Assembly: GCF_002407185.1 (NCBI RefSeq) | Contig: NZ_CP023563.1 | Span: 1,302,001-1,366,000 of the forward strand | DNA length: 64,000 nt | Origin: Brachybacterium vulturis | Lineage (GTDB): Bacteria > Actinomycetota > Actinomycetes > Actinomycetales > Dermabacteraceae | Reading direction: 5' to 3' | Part shown: positions 24,202 to 33,222 of the stretch, in pieces | Numbering within the stretch: the first letter of the stretch is position 1 | How the letters are laid out: each line of letters begins with the position of its first letter | Program-made: the position numbers and the translations under genes | Notes under the pieces: model-generated | The model's database searches: none | Seen by the model: only the letters and a program-made list of their open reading frames with translations | Told to the model about the DNA's origin: nothing

Positions 24202-25982
24202 CAGCTCCCCTCCTGCCGCGGCCCCGGCCCGCGGCGGTCCTGCTGCTGCTCGGCGCTCTCGCGGTGCTCGCGGTCCTGTCGGTGCTCGCTGCCGCCGCGG
24301 CCGGCGGCGACAACCTCGTGCTCATGGATGCCGGCCCCGTCGCCCGCCACGGCGCTCCCGTGGTCGCGATGCTCGCCGATCTCGCCGGGGCGCTCACCCT
24401 CGGCGGCGCCGTCGTCGCCGGCTGGCTGCTGCCGGAGCCCGCGGACCGTGCCCGCGCCCTGCTGGTGGTGGCGGTGACGGCCGGGGCGACCACCCTGCTG
24501 CGCGGCACTGCGCTGGGCCTCTCCTATGCGGTCGCCACCGGTCAGCCCGTCAGCTCCCCCCGCTTCGGCTCGGACCTGCCGGTCTTCCTCGGGACGGACC
24601 TGGGGAACTGGCTGCTGTCCGGGGTCCTCCTCGCGGCGGCGGCGACGACGGTCGCCGTGCTCGGCGCCTCGGTGGGCATCGCCCGCTCGGTCGCGGCGCT
24701 GGCCTCCCTGGTCGCCTTCGCCGCGGCGATGACCGGGCATGCCGCCGGCGACGAGACCCACGAGGTGGGCACGTCGACGATGCTCATCCACCTGCTGGCG
24801 GTCGGGATCTGGCTGGGCGGCCTGGCGGTGCTGCAGCTGCTGCCGGCCCGCGGCCGGGACGACGCACAGGTGGTGCGCCGCTACTCCCATCTCGCCCTGA
24901 TCTGCTGGGTCGCGCTCGCGCTGAGCGGGGTCTGGGCGCTCGCCGTGCGCATGAACTCCCCTGGGGAGATCCTCACCAGCGCCTACGTCCAGATCGGCCT
25001 CGCCAAGGCCGTGCTGCTGCTCATGCTGGGAGCGCTGGGGGTCCTGCAGCGCCGACAGATCGCCTCCGGATTCGAGACCCCCGGCACCGGGCGGCACGCC
25101 CGGAGCACCTATCGCCGGCTGGCGCTGCTCGAGCTCGCCCTGATGGGGCTCGCGGTCGCGCTCGCCGCCGCGATGAGCTCCTCCCCGCCCCCTGCGGAGG
25201 CCGGCACCCCGCCGGAGGGTCCGGCCGGAGTGCTCACCGGGTATGCGCTGCCGCCGGCACCGGACCTGCTCACCGTGCTGGGCGCCTGGCGACCAGCACC
25301 CTTCGGCATGGCCCTGGCCTGCGTGCTGGTGCTGCTCTGGTGGCGACCGGGCGCCCCGCCCCGCCCGCGTGCGCAGAGCCTGCGCCTGGTCCTCGGCGCT
25401 GTGGCGCTGGTCCTGCTGACCAGCGGGCCGCTGAACGTCTACGGCAAGGTGCTGGTCTCCGCCCACGTGCTGCAGCACCTGCTGCTGATGGCGCCGGCCG
25501 GGGTGCTGCTGGGCAGCGTCTGCCTGGTGCCGAGGGGGCTGCGCGCCGCCGTCGGCGGACGCTGGTGGGTCGCGATGCTGCTCGCCGCCCTCGGCCCGGT
25601 GCTGCTGATCGCGGTCTACGCCGGCCCCCTGCTGCGCCCCGCTCTCGACGGCCACGCCGCGCACCTGGCCCTGCAGCTGCTGGCCCTGGCCGCAGGGGTG
25701 CTCACCGCGCTCGCGGCGCGGGCGCTGCCGGAGCCGATCCGACGCTGGCAGCGCACTGCGGTGCTCGGGGCGCCGCTGCTGCTGTGCCTCGGGGCCGGGG
25801 TGGTGCTGATGACCACGGATCTGCTGATCGCGGCGAGCTGGTTCGGCGCTACCGGCCGCACCTGGTGGGCGGATGCTCTGGCTGATCAGCACCGGGCGGG
25901 CATCGCCGTGCTCGTGGTGGTGGCGCTCACCGCTGCCGTGGCCCTCACCGCGGCGCGGAGGAGTGTGCCACCGAAGGACTGA
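24198..25982 (+). CDS. CopD-CtaG fusion: copper transport / cytochrome oxidase assembly membrane protein
   Basis: A 594-residue polytopic membrane protein joining two families. The first ~320 residues match CopD-type copper-resistance proteins (SVLAAAAAGGDN start, HAAGDETHEVG, MLIHLLAVGIWLGGLAVL). The second half matches CtaG (caa3-type cytochrome oxidase assembly), with VLQHLLLMAPAGVLLG and a terminal DALADQHRAGIAVL. His and Met residues in these segments are candidate copper ligands. Such fusions are common in actinobacteria and are thought to supply copper to oxidase assembly. Coupling by ATGA overlap to two fluoride channel genes is unexpected; the functional link, if any, is unknown. Confidence 0.85.
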   Translation: MTAPLLPRPRPAAVLLLLGALAVLAVLSVLAAAAAGGDNLVLMDAGPVARHGAPVVAMLADLAGALTLGGAVVAGWLLPEPADRARALLVVAVTAGATTLLRGTALGLSYAVATGQPVSSPRFGSDLPVFLGTDLGNWLLSGVLLAAAATTVAVLGASVGIARSVAALASLVAFAAAMTGHAAGDETHEVGTSTMLIHLLAVGIWLGGLAVLQLLPARGRDDAQVVRRYSHLALICWVALALSGVWALAVRMNSPGEILTSAYVQIGLAKAVLLLMLGALGVLQRRQIASGFETPGTGRHARSTYRRLALLELALMGLAVALAAAMSSSPPPAEAGTPPEGPAGVLTGYALPPAPDLLTVLGAWRPAPFGMALACVLVLLWWRPGAPPRPRAQSLRLVLGAVALVLLTSGPLNVYGKVLVSAHVLQHLLLMAPAGVLLGSVCLVPRGLRAAVGGRWWVAMLLAALGPVLLIAVYAGPLLRPALDGHAAHLALQLLALAAGVLTALAARALPEPIRRWQRTAVLGAPLLLCLGAGVVLMTTDLLIAASWFGATGRTWWADALADQHRAGIAVLVVVALTAAVALTAARRSVPPKD

Positions 25983-26046
25983 CGGCGGTGCCTCGTCCAT
26001 GCCACCGAGAATCTGACGGCTGTGCCTCGTGCATGCCACCGAAAAT
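25979..26046. repeat. Two tandem 34-bp direct repeats
   Basis: Units at 25979-26012 and 26013-26046 differ at only three positions; each begins CTGACGGC and ends in GAAT or AAAT. Partial matches extend on both sides (GTGCCACCGAAGGACTGACG before, CTGACGCAT after). It lies between the convergent CopD-CtaG and monooxygenase-like genes. Function unknown; there are no spacers, so it is not a CRISPR. Confidence 0.8.
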
Positions 26047-26061
26047 CTGACGCATACGAGC

Positions 26062-26086
26062 GTTGAACGGCTCAGGGGCGTTCAAC
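26062..26086. terminator. Possible bidirectional terminator hairpin
   Basis: GTTGAACG and CGTTCAAC form an 8-bp stem around a 9-base loop, between two convergent genes. No U-tract follows on either strand, so factor-independent termination is uncertain. The remaining bases to 26189 are GC-rich, with a repeated GCTCCGCAGCTCGGC, and hold no gene. Confidence 0.4.
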
Positions 26087-26189
26087 CGCCATAGAGGTCG
26101 GATTTCTGGTGGCGCCTCCGCGGCTCCGCAGCTCGGCCCCCCGGGGAGGCTCGGCCGCTCCGCAGCTCGGCGCCTCGGCGCTTCCGGGG

Positions 26190-27617
26190 TCAGGCGAAGA
26201 GCTCGCGCACGGAGCGCAGCCGCGCCAGCAGCGTGTCGCGGTCGACCTGCGGCACCAGCTGATCCTCCGCCTCGTGGGCGGAGGCCGCGGCGCGGCGGGC
26301 GGTGACCTTCTGGGCGCCGAGCAGACCCTCGACCCGACCGCGCACCCCGGCGGGGGCGGCGGCGGGCTTCGCGGGCACGGCGCCCTCGGCCCCTGCCCGC
26401 ACCCGACGGAACTGCTCGAGCGCGGGGGAGGAGCCCTTCAGAGTGGCGGCCAGCATAAAGGCGGCGATGTCCGCCTGCTCGACGAGGATCGGCAGCACCC
26501 CGCCGGAGACCCGCTGCTGACCGAGGATCACCAGGTCGTCGCGGCCACGGGCGAAGGCACCGAGGAACAGGTCCGGTGCTCCGGAGGCGGTGCGCGGCAC
26601 CACGTCCGGGGGGAAGTGGGTCGCCCGGGACTCGTAGCCGGTGGCCAGCACGATCAGGTCCGGGGCGTAGCTCAGATGCCCGGCGTGGGAGCCGGTGCCC
26701 AGATGCGTGATCGTGCCGTCTGCGTCCACGCCGGTCACGTCGCCGGCCGGCGTGATCCGACCCTCGCGCACCCGGTCGAGCACATCGTCGGAGATGATCA
26801 CCGCGTCCTCGAGCAGGGGCGCCGCCGGTGCGGGCAGGCCCGCATCGGCGGGGTGGCCCACCGTGCGGCGGATCACGGTCTCGGCGATCTTCGCGTTCAG
26901 CCCGCCGAGCACGGAGGGCTCGTGGGAGGCGGCGACATCGCCCGGGACACCGGCGATGCGGCGCGGCACGACCCAGTGGCCCGTCCGCATGGACCAGCGC
27001 ACCTCGAGGGCGCGACGGGCGGCGTCGACCGAGATGTCGGCGGCGGACTGCCCCGAGCCGACCACCAGCACCCGCTGCCCCTCGAGCCCGTCGGCCCCGG
27101 TCCAGTCCTTGGCGTCGATGACCCGCACCGTGGAGGGGACCTCGGCCGCCCACCGGGGGCGGTGGGGGTGCTCGGAGATGCCGTGGGCGGAGATCACCGC
27201 TCGGTAGATCCCGATCTCCCCGGTGGAGAGCTCCACCTCCCAGACCCCGTCACCGAACGGGCGAGCGCTGCGCACCGCGGTGCCGGGGCGGAAGTGCTCG
27301 GTGAGGTCGTGCCGGGCCGCGTAGGCGCGCAGATACTTCGCCATCTGCGCGGGGGAGAGGTACTCCGGGAAGGAGACGGGCTGGAGCAGGTCCTCGTACT
27401 CGGTGAACTCGCGGGAGGAGATCATCTCCATCGTGGGCCACACCGGGGAGTCCTCGCGCTCCGGATTCCAGATCCCGCCGACGTGCGGAGCCCGGTCCAC
27501 CAGGTCGAAGGGGACCTCCAGCGCCTTCAGCGCCGCGGCGGCGGCGAGGCCGGCAGGGCCGGCACCGATGATCAGCACCTTCTCGCGGGTGGGGATCGGG
27601 TCGTGGAGATCGGGCAT
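26190..27617 (-). CDS. Flavin-containing monooxygenase-like NAD(P)/FAD oxidoreductase (CzcO family)
   Basis: A 475-residue flavoprotein. An N-terminal FAD-binding GxGxxG is at 18-23 (GAGPAG). DLVDRAPHVGGIWN near 38-51 resembles the flavin monooxygenase region, and a second dinucleotide-binding motif, GSGQSAADIS, near 187-196 is for NADPH. ATGYES near 327-332 matches the family's conserved C-terminal motif. Class B flavin monooxygenases oxygenate N-, S- or ketone-containing substrates; the substrate here cannot be told. The C-terminal ~100 residues are Ala/Arg-rich. A TAGGAT at 27704-27709 on this strand may be its -10. Monocistronic and convergent with CopD-CtaG. Confidence 0.8.
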   Translation of the reverse strand: MPDLHDPIPTREKVLIIGAGPAGLAAAAALKALEVPFDLVDRAPHVGGIWNPEREDSPVWPTMEMISSREFTEYEDLLQPVSFPEYLSPAQMAKYLRAYAARHDLTEHFRPGTAVRSARPFGDGVWEVELSTGEIGIYRAVISAHGISEHPHRPRWAAEVPSTVRVIDAKDWTGADGLEGQRVLVVGSGQSAADISVDAARRALEVRWSMRTGHWVVPRRIAGVPGDVAASHEPSVLGGLNAKIAETVIRRTVGHPADAGLPAPAAPLLEDAVIISDDVLDRVREGRITPAGDVTGVDADGTITHLGTGSHAGHLSYAPDLIVLATGYESRATHFPPDVVPRTASGAPDLFLGAFARGRDDLVILGQQRVSGGVLPILVEQADIAAFMLAATLKGSSPALEQFRRVRAGAEGAVPAKPAAAPAGVRGRVEGLLGAQKVTARRAAASAHEAEDQLVPQVDRDTLLARLRSVRELFA

Positions 27618-27783
27618 CGAGGGGAGCCTTCTTCCGTGTCGTGCGGCGCGCGGTGCCCGGCACGGTCCCGGGCCCCCGGCTCAGCGGCGGGCGGTCGCTG
27701 GCCATCCTAATCGTCGTGCGCGGGCCGGGTCGCCGCTTCGCGACGGGCCTGACGGTGTCGGGCGTGGCCGAGCGGGCGCGGGC

Positions 27784-28824
27784 TCAGCGCAGAGCCCCGC
27801 CCGCCTGCTCACGAGCCAGGAGCAGGGCGCCGGGCAGCCCGGTGGGAGCGACGGAGAGGGAGCGCCGTGCGGCCCGCAGCCCGGCGGCGACCTCGTCGTG
27901 GATCGGTCCGGGCCCGGTCAGCACGGATCCGGCCAGCACCACCGGCAGCTCCGCCTGCGGGTCCAGGGCTTCCACGGTGTCGAGCACGTGCGTGATCACG
28001 GTGTCGAGGATCCGGCGGGCCACCGGGTCCTCGGGAATCCTCCCGGGCACCGGCGCGAAACGGCCCAGCGCTGCCGGGGCACCGGCGGGGAGCTGCTCGT
28101 CGAGAGCACGGATGAGGTCCTGGCGCGGGTCCCCGGTGCGCGAGGGCGGCAGCCGGCCCGCGCGCAGGTCCAGGCCGAGCACTCCGCCGATCTCCTCGGT
28201 GAGCCGGGTGCGCGGCCCGCGGCCGTCGAGATCGGCGGCGACCGCCTCGAGGGTGCGTCGTCCCAGCCAGACCGCGGAGCCGATGTCCCCCAGCAGCCAC
28301 CCCATCCCGTCCCGGCGGGCGACGGCCTGCCGGTCGTGGAACCGCACGGCGACCGCCCCGGTGCCGGCCAGCACCAGCAGCCCGTCATCGCCCACGCCCC
28401 CGGCGAGGAAGGCGGTGTGCAGGTCATCGGTGATGAGGATCCGCGCGGCCTCGATGCCGAGCTCGCGCAGCCGCGCGCCGACCGCATGCTGCACCTCGGC
28501 GGCGCGCGCCGGACCGGCGCCCGAGATCCCCAGGGCCACGGCGGCGACCTCGCCGGGCCCGCCCAGCGCGAGGCGCCCGCGCTCGAGCACCTCGCGGGTC
28601 GCCTCGGCCACGTGGTCGAACGCCTCCGCGCCGGAGGAGCGCAGATTCGCACCCGGGCCCTCGGCCTCGGCGATCACCGCCCCGTCCAGCAGCGCGAGCA
28701 CCAGGCGGGAGCTGGTCCCACCGATGTCTCCGGCGATCACCAGGAGCGGCGGGGACTCGTCGTCCGCCGGCCCCCTGCGCGCCGGCCCCCTGCCCGCCGG
28801 CCCTGGGGCGGCTGCCTCGACCAT
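27784..28824 (-). CDS. BadF/BadG-family sugar kinase (GlcNAc/MurNAc kinase-like)
   Basis: A 346-residue ASKHA-fold kinase. The N-terminal phosphate-binding loop is AGDIGGTSSRLVLA near 30-43, and VLAGTGAVAV near 150-159 and GWLLGDIGSAVWLGR near 172-186 are family landmarks. Members phosphorylate N-acetylglucosamine, and in Gram-positives MurNAc as well (MurK). Divergence from murQ makes MurNAc or GlcNAc the likely substrate here (inference). The ATG at 28824 follows a good AGGAG and gives a ~25-residue Pro/Gly/Arg-rich N-terminal tail before the ATP loop. The start codon lies within an inverted repeat that could fold in the mRNA (28821-28857). Confidence 0.8.
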   Translation of the reverse strand: MVEAAAPGPAGRGPARRGPADDESPPLLVIAGDIGGTSSRLVLALLDGAVIAEAEGPGANLRSSGAEAFDHVAEATREVLERGRLALGGPGEVAAVALGISGAGPARAAEVQHAVGARLRELGIEAARILITDDLHTAFLAGGVGDDGLLVLAGTGAVAVRFHDRQAVARRDGMGWLLGDIGSAVWLGRRTLEAVAADLDGRGPRTRLTEEIGGVLGLDLRAGRLPPSRTGDPRQDLIRALDEQLPAGAPAALGRFAPVPGRIPEDPVARRILDTVITHVLDTVEALDPQAELPVVLAGSVLTGPGPIHDEVAAGLRAARRSLSVAPTGLPGALLLAREQAGGALR

Positions 28825-28857
28825 GTGGATCTCCTCGTGTGGCTGATGTCCACATGG
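28821..28857 (-). promoter_or_regulatory. Inverted repeat spanning the kinase start codon
   Basis: CCATGTGGA and TCCACATGG are perfect 9-bp complements 19 bases apart. On the kinase transcript the 3' arm contains the AUG, and the loop contains the AGGAG ribosome binding site, so folding could limit translation. Alternatively it is a two-half-site operator in the kinase-murQ divergent region. Confidence 0.45.
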
Positions 28858-28884
28858 TAGGCCGAGCCCGGGGACGGATCCCGA

Positions 28885-28890
28885 TACGCT
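28885..28890 (+). promoter_or_regulatory. Candidate -10 box (TACGCT) of murQ
   Basis: TACGCT, the hexamer used at other promoters in this window, about 82 bases before the murQ start. Unlike the leaderless cases, murQ has a ribosome binding site (AGGAG), consistent with a transcribed leader. Confidence 0.35.
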
Positions 28891-28972
28891 GGGACTCCGT
28901 CGGCACGCCCCGCCGGCCTTCGGGCCCCGCGCGGAACGCACGCCGCCCCGCCCCCGATCCCAGGAGTCCGAC

Positions 28973-29947
28973 GTGAGCCACCCGCCGCGGGACCGCACGA
29001 CCCTCGACGCCAGCCTCGTCGACCTCGCCTCGCCGACCGAGGAGCGCAATCCGGCCAGCACCGAGCTCGATGCCCTCGACGCCCGCGGGATGGTCGATGT
29101 GATCCTCGGAGAGGACGCGACGGTCGCCGGGGCGGTCCAGGCCCGGGCCGGGGAGATCGCCGCGCTGGTCGAGGTGTGCGTGCAGGCGATCTCCGCCGGC
29201 GGCACCGTCCACTACCTCGGTGCCGGCACCTCCGGGCGCCTCGCGGTGCTGGACGCCGTCGAGCTCGCCCCCACCTTCGATGCCGACGCATCGATGGTCA
29301 CCGCGCACCTGGCCGGCGGCCACGGGGCCTTCCTCACCGCGGTCGAGGGCGCCGAGGACTCGACCGCGGCCGGGGCCGAGCTGGTGCGCGAGCAGTGCCG
29401 CCCCGGCGACGTCGTGATCGGACTGGCCGCGAGCGGTCGCACCCCTTTCGTCGGCGGAGCGCTGGAGGCGGCCCGCGCCGCCGGGATGCCCACCGCGCTG
29501 ATCTCCGCGAACCCGCAGGCCGAGCTGGCCCCCCTCGCCGACCACCCGATCCTGCTGGCCGTCGGGCCCGAGGTGGTCACCGGCTCCACCCGGATGAAGG
29601 CCGGCACGGCGCAGAAGCTCACCCTGAACGCCCTGTCCACCGCGATGATGGTGCGGCTGGGCACCACCTTCGGGAACCTGATGATCGATGTGCGCCCCAC
29701 CAACGCGAAGCTCGTCGCCCGCACCGTGCGGATGCTGGTCCAGGCGAGCGGTCAGAGCCCGCAGCGCGCCGCCGCGGTGCTCGAGGCCGCGGGCGGCGAG
29801 GTGCGCGTCGCGCTGGTCGCGCTGCTGGCCGGCGCCGAGGTCGAGGCCGCCGCCGCGGTGCTCGAGCAGTTCCCCCGCGATGCCCGGCGCGTCGGCGACC
29901 CGGCCGGGATCCGCTCCGCAGTGGCCGCCCTCGACGCCCGCAGCTGA
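28973..29947 (+). CDS. murQ: N-acetylmuramic acid 6-phosphate etherase
   Basis: Cleaves the lactyl ether of MurNAc-6-P, giving GlcNAc-6-P and D-lactate, in the cytoplasm. Signatures in the 324-residue product are TEERNP near 22-27, LGAGTSGRLAVLDAVE near 82-97 (SIS domain, sugar-phosphate loop), the catalytic-Glu region AVEGAED near 123-129, and GSTRMKAGTAQKLTLN near 203-218. The GTG at 28973 has AGGAG seven bases upstream. It is divergent from the kinase. AnmK (17.2 kb) and this kinase would both feed its substrate, so the two distant loci probably form one pathway. Usual length for the family is about 300 residues. Confidence 0.93.
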   Translation: MSHPPRDRTTLDASLVDLASPTEERNPASTELDALDARGMVDVILGEDATVAGAVQARAGEIAALVEVCVQAISAGGTVHYLGAGTSGRLAVLDAVELAPTFDADASMVTAHLAGGHGAFLTAVEGAEDSTAAGAELVREQCRPGDVVIGLAASGRTPFVGGALEAARAAGMPTALISANPQAELAPLADHPILLAVGPEVVTGSTRMKAGTAQKLTLNALSTAMMVRLGTTFGNLMIDVRPTNAKLVARTVRMLVQASGQSPQRAAAVLEAAGGEVRVALVALLAGAEVEAAAAVLEQFPRDARRVGDPAGIRSAVAALDARS

Positions 29948-30078
29948 GGCCGGCCGCCCGGTCGGCGGGCCCGGCGACGGGATATTCGGTGGACCCCGGG
30001 GAGCGGGGCTCCTACGGTGTCGGCATGCGCCTGTGATCCGCCCCGTCGACCGCCGTCCCTCCGGCCAGGAGCCGATCC

Positions 30079-31767
30079 ATGCCCGCGCACCCTGCCCCCG
30101 CCGCCTTCGCGGCCGACCCGTCCCTGCATCTGCGGGCCGACGGGATCTCCTTCTCGTACCCGGACCGCCGGGTCCTCACCGACGTGTCCCTGGTGGTCCC
30201 CGCCGGGCGCCCCACCGGCCTGCTCGGTGAGAACGGCAGCGGAAAATCCACCCTGCTGCGGATCCTCGCCGGGCAGCTCGCGGCGGACACCGGGAGCTGT
30301 GATGCGCCCGGACCCGTCGGCGTGCTGGCCCAGGAACTGCCCTTCGGGCCCGACACCACCCTCACCGCAGTGCTCGCCGATGCCCTCGAACGCTCCCGCC
30401 GCCTCGAACGGGCCCTGATCGCCGCCGGGGAGGAGCTCGCGACCGGGGACGACGGACCCACCGCCCGGGCGTCGCACCGCTTCGACATGCTGCTCGCCGA
30501 GGCGACCCTCGCCGACGTCTGGAACGCGGACCGCCGCGCCGAGGAGGTCCTGGCCGGGCTGAGTCTGGACGTGCTCGCCCCCGCCACCGCGCTGGGCAGG
30601 ATCAGCGGAGGCCAGCTCGAGCGCCTGGCCCTGGCCCACCTGCTGATCTCTCGCCCCACCAGCTGGCTGCTCGACGAGCCCACCAACCATCTCGACGATG
30701 CCGGCGCCGCCTTCCTCGCCGCCACGATCACCGCCCACCCGGGACCGGTGCTGATCGCCAGCCACGACCGGGCCTTCCTCGACGAGGCCACCCACGCCCA
30801 GCTCGACCTCGACCCCGCGGAGTCCCCGGCCGCGACCGAATCCGGCGGGCTCACCGCGTACACCGGCGGTTTCAGCGACTACCTGCTGGCCCGCTTCGAG
30901 GCGCGCGACCGCTGGGAGCACCGCTATCGCACCGAGCAGGAGGAGCTGACCGTGCTGCGACAGGCGGTGAAGGACTCCGCAGCCGTCGGCCATGAGGGCG
31001 CCGCCCCGCGCACCGAGGCCCGTGCCTCGAAGAAGTTCTACGCCGACCGCAACGCCGCCGTCGTCTCCCGCCGACTGCGCGAGTCCCGGGCCCGCCTCGC
31101 CCAGCTCGAGCAGCACCAGGTGCGCAGGCCGCCCGCCGAGCTGACCCTCACCCACCTGCCCGCGGCGGCCTCCCGCACCGCCGCCGGGGCGGTGCAGCTC
31201 GCGGCGAGCGAGGTGGCGGTGGCGGGGCGCCTGGCACCGACCTCCGTCAGCCTCTCGGCAGGGCAGCGTCTGCTGGTCACCGGCCCGAACGGCAGCGGGA
31301 AGACCACTCTGCTCGACGTGATCGCCGGCGCCCTCGCCCCCAGCTCCGGCACCGTGGCGCGACCGCGGAGCCTGCGGATCGGGTATCTGGGCCAGGACGA
31401 CGCCGCCGTCCCGGGCCGCACCGTCCGCCAGCACCTGCAGGCGGCGTCCCGCACCGCCGGAGCGGAAGAGGAGGGCACCCCGGAGCTGTTCGGCCTGATC
31501 TCCCCACGCGATCTGGACCGCCCGCTGACCCTGCTCTCCCGCGGCCAGCTGCGACGGGTGATGCTCGCCGCCGTGCTGCTGGACCCGCCCGAGCTGCTGG
31601 TGCTGGACGAACCCACCAACCATCTCGCGCTGCTCACCGCCACCCGGCTCGAGGCGGCTCTGGAAGGCTGGGAGGGCACCGTGCTGATCGCTTCCCACGA
31701 CCGCTGGCTGCGCCGCCGCTGGCAGGACGCGGTGCTCGAGCTGCCCGGCGGTCCGGCCGGCGACTGA
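30079..31767 (+). CDS. ABC-F family ATPase
   Basis: A soluble protein of 562 residues with two ATP-binding cassettes and no membrane segments. The first cassette has Walker A GENGSGKST near 50-58, signature SGGQLERLALA near 176-186 and Walker B LLDEPTNHL near 196-204. The second has GPNGSGKTT near 401-409, LSRGQLRRVMLA near 484-495 and LVLDEPTNHL near 507-516. The linker is Arg/Lys-rich. ABC-F proteins act on the ribosome, either as translation factors or by displacing antibiotics. The subtype cannot be assigned by eye. AGGAG precedes the ATG. A single gene, unrelated to its neighbours. Confidence 0.88.
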   Translation: MPAHPAPAAFAADPSLHLRADGISFSYPDRRVLTDVSLVVPAGRPTGLLGENGSGKSTLLRILAGQLAADTGSCDAPGPVGVLAQELPFGPDTTLTAVLADALERSRRLERALIAAGEELATGDDGPTARASHRFDMLLAEATLADVWNADRRAEEVLAGLSLDVLAPATALGRISGGQLERLALAHLLISRPTSWLLDEPTNHLDDAGAAFLAATITAHPGPVLIASHDRAFLDEATHAQLDLDPAESPAATESGGLTAYTGGFSDYLLARFEARDRWEHRYRTEQEELTVLRQAVKDSAAVGHEGAAPRTEARASKKFYADRNAAVVSRRLRESRARLAQLEQHQVRRPPAELTLTHLPAAASRTAAGAVQLAASEVAVAGRLAPTSVSLSAGQRLLVTGPNGSGKTTLLDVIAGALAPSSGTVARPRSLRIGYLGQDDAAVPGRTVRQHLQAASRTAGAEEEGTPELFGLISPRDLDRPLTLLSRGQLRRVMLAAVLLDPPELLVLDEPTNHLALLTATRLEAALEGWEGTVLIASHDRWLRRRWQDAVLELPGGPAGD

Positions 31768-31873
31768 GCCTCGGGCCTCGAGCGCGGCGGGTTCATCCAC
31801 GTTCACGATCCTCGGCGCAGCGCCCCGACGCAGGCCAGGCTGGGTCCCTCACCGTCCCAGGAGGAGCCCCGAC

Positions 31874-33163
31874 ATGACCGAGCAGTTGCAGAAGTTCGAG
31901 ACCCTGACCATCCACGCCGGCCAGGCGCCCGACACGGATGCCGGTTCGCGTGCGCTGCCGATCCACCAGACCACGAGCTTCGTGTTCCCCTCGGCGCAGT
32001 CCGCTGCGGACCGCTTCGCGCTCGCCGAGGCCGCCCCGATCTACACCCGCATCACCAATCCCACGCAGGCCGTGGTCGAGGACCGGATCGCGGCGCTCGA
32101 GGGCGGCGCCGCCGGGCTGCTGCTCGCCTCCGGGCAGAGCGCGATCACGCTGTCGATCCTGAACCTCGCCGGTGCCGGGGACTCCGTCGCCGTCTCCCCG
32201 AGCCTGTACGGCGGCTCCTTCAACCTGTTCAAGCACACGCTGAGCCGCCTGGGCATCACCGCGCAGTGGGTGGCCGATCCCACCGATCCGGAGTCCTGGC
32301 GCGCCGCGACCGACGAGACCACCCGTGCCTTCTTCGTCGAGTCGATCCCGAACCCCAAGCAGGACATCCCCGATATCCGGGCGATCGCCGACGTCGCCCA
32401 CGAGATCGGTGTCCCGCTGATCGTGGACAACACCGTCGCCACCCCCTTCCTGCTGCGCCCGCTCGAGCACGGCGCGGACATCGTCGTGCACTCGGCGACC
32501 AAGTTCCTCGGCGGCCACGGCACCTCGATCGCCGGTGTGATCGTCGATGGCGACAGCTTCGACTTCGCCGCCCACGCCGAGAAGTACCCGCAGTTCAACG
32601 AGCCCGACGAGTCCTACAACGGCCTCGTCTTCGCGGGCCTGCCCGCAGCCTTCGCGACCCGTGCCCGCACCAACCTGCTGCGCGACCTGGGCCCGGCCGT
32701 CTCCCCGTTCAACGCCTTCCTCATCGGGCAGGGGCTGGAGACGCTGCCGCTGCGCATGGAGCGCCATCTGGAGAACACCCACCGGGTCGCCGCCGTCCTC
32801 GAAGCCGACGACCGCGTGGGCGCCGTGACCTGGGCGTCCCTGGACTCCTCGCCGTACAAGGCCACTGCTGACCGCTACCTCCCCCAGGGGGCGGGCAGCG
32901 TGCTCGGCTTCGTCCTGCCCGGCGGACTCGAGGCCGGCAAGCGCTTCGTGGACGCGCTCACCCTCCACTCCCACGTCGCGAACATCGGCGACGTGCGCTC
33001 CCTGGTGATCCACCCCGCCTCGACCACCCACTCCCAGCTCAGCGAGGAGGAGCAGCGCGCCGCCGGCATCGAACCGGGCTTCGTGCGGCTCTCGGTGGGC
33101 ATCGAGCACATCGACGACATCCTCACGGACATCGAGCAGGGCCTGGTCGCGGCCACCGCCTGA
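31874..33163 (+). CDS. metY: O-acetylhomoserine sulfhydrylase (PLP-dependent)
   Basis: Converts O-acetylhomoserine and sulfide to homocysteine in methionine synthesis. A 429-residue Cys/Met-metabolism PLP enzyme: [10 protein letters not shown] at 9-18, [10 protein letters not shown] near 36-45, PLP-phosphate contact YTRITNPTQ near 57-65, and the Schiff-base lysine in [13 protein letters not shown] (Lys near 209). The length and the GHGTSIAGV segment favour MetY over cystathionine gamma-synthase. A strong ribosome binding site (AGGAGGAG) precedes the ATG. I looked for a SAM riboswitch in the 105-base leader and saw none. No metX or other methionine gene is adjacent. Confidence 0.9.
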   Translation: MTEQLQKFETLTIHAGQAPDTDAGSRALPIHQTTSFVFPSAQSAADRFALAEAAPIYTRITNPTQAVVEDRIAALEGGAAGLLLASGQSAITLSILNLAGAGDSVAVSPSLYGGSFNLFKHTLSRLGITAQWVADPTDPESWRAATDETTRAFFVESIPNPKQDIPDIRAIADVAHEIGVPLIVDNTVATPFLLRPLEHGADIVVHSATKFLGGHGTSIAGVIVDGDSFDFAAHAEKYPQFNEPDESYNGLVFAGLPAAFATRARTNLLRDLGPAVSPFNAFLIGQGLETLPLRMERHLENTHRVAAVLEADDRVGAVTWASLDSSPYKATADRYLPQGAGSVLGFVLPGGLEAGKRFVDALTLHSHVANIGDVRSLVIHPASTTHSQLSEEEQRAAGIEPGFVRLSVGIEHIDDILTDIEQGLVAATA

Positions 33164-33209
33164 GCCGGACGCGCCCGCCGGGACCAGCGGGCGCGCAGGG
33201 GACGGCCGA

Positions 33210-33215
33210 TAGCCT
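33210..33215 (+). promoter_or_regulatory. -10 box of a leaderless promoter (TAGCCT)
   Basis: TAGCCT lies seven bases before the ATG at 33223, with no ribosome binding site between them. Confidence 0.45.
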
Positions 33216-33222
33216 GGACCTC

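Noticed and set aside
25979-26046. CRISPR-like tandem repeat
   Set aside because: The units are directly adjacent with no spacers, there are only two complete copies and no cas genes are present.
31768-31873. SAM riboswitch before the O-acetylhomoserine sulfhydrylase
   Set aside because: The 105-base leader lacks the conserved SAM aptamer cores I know, and it has an ordinary strong ribosome binding site without a terminator stem.
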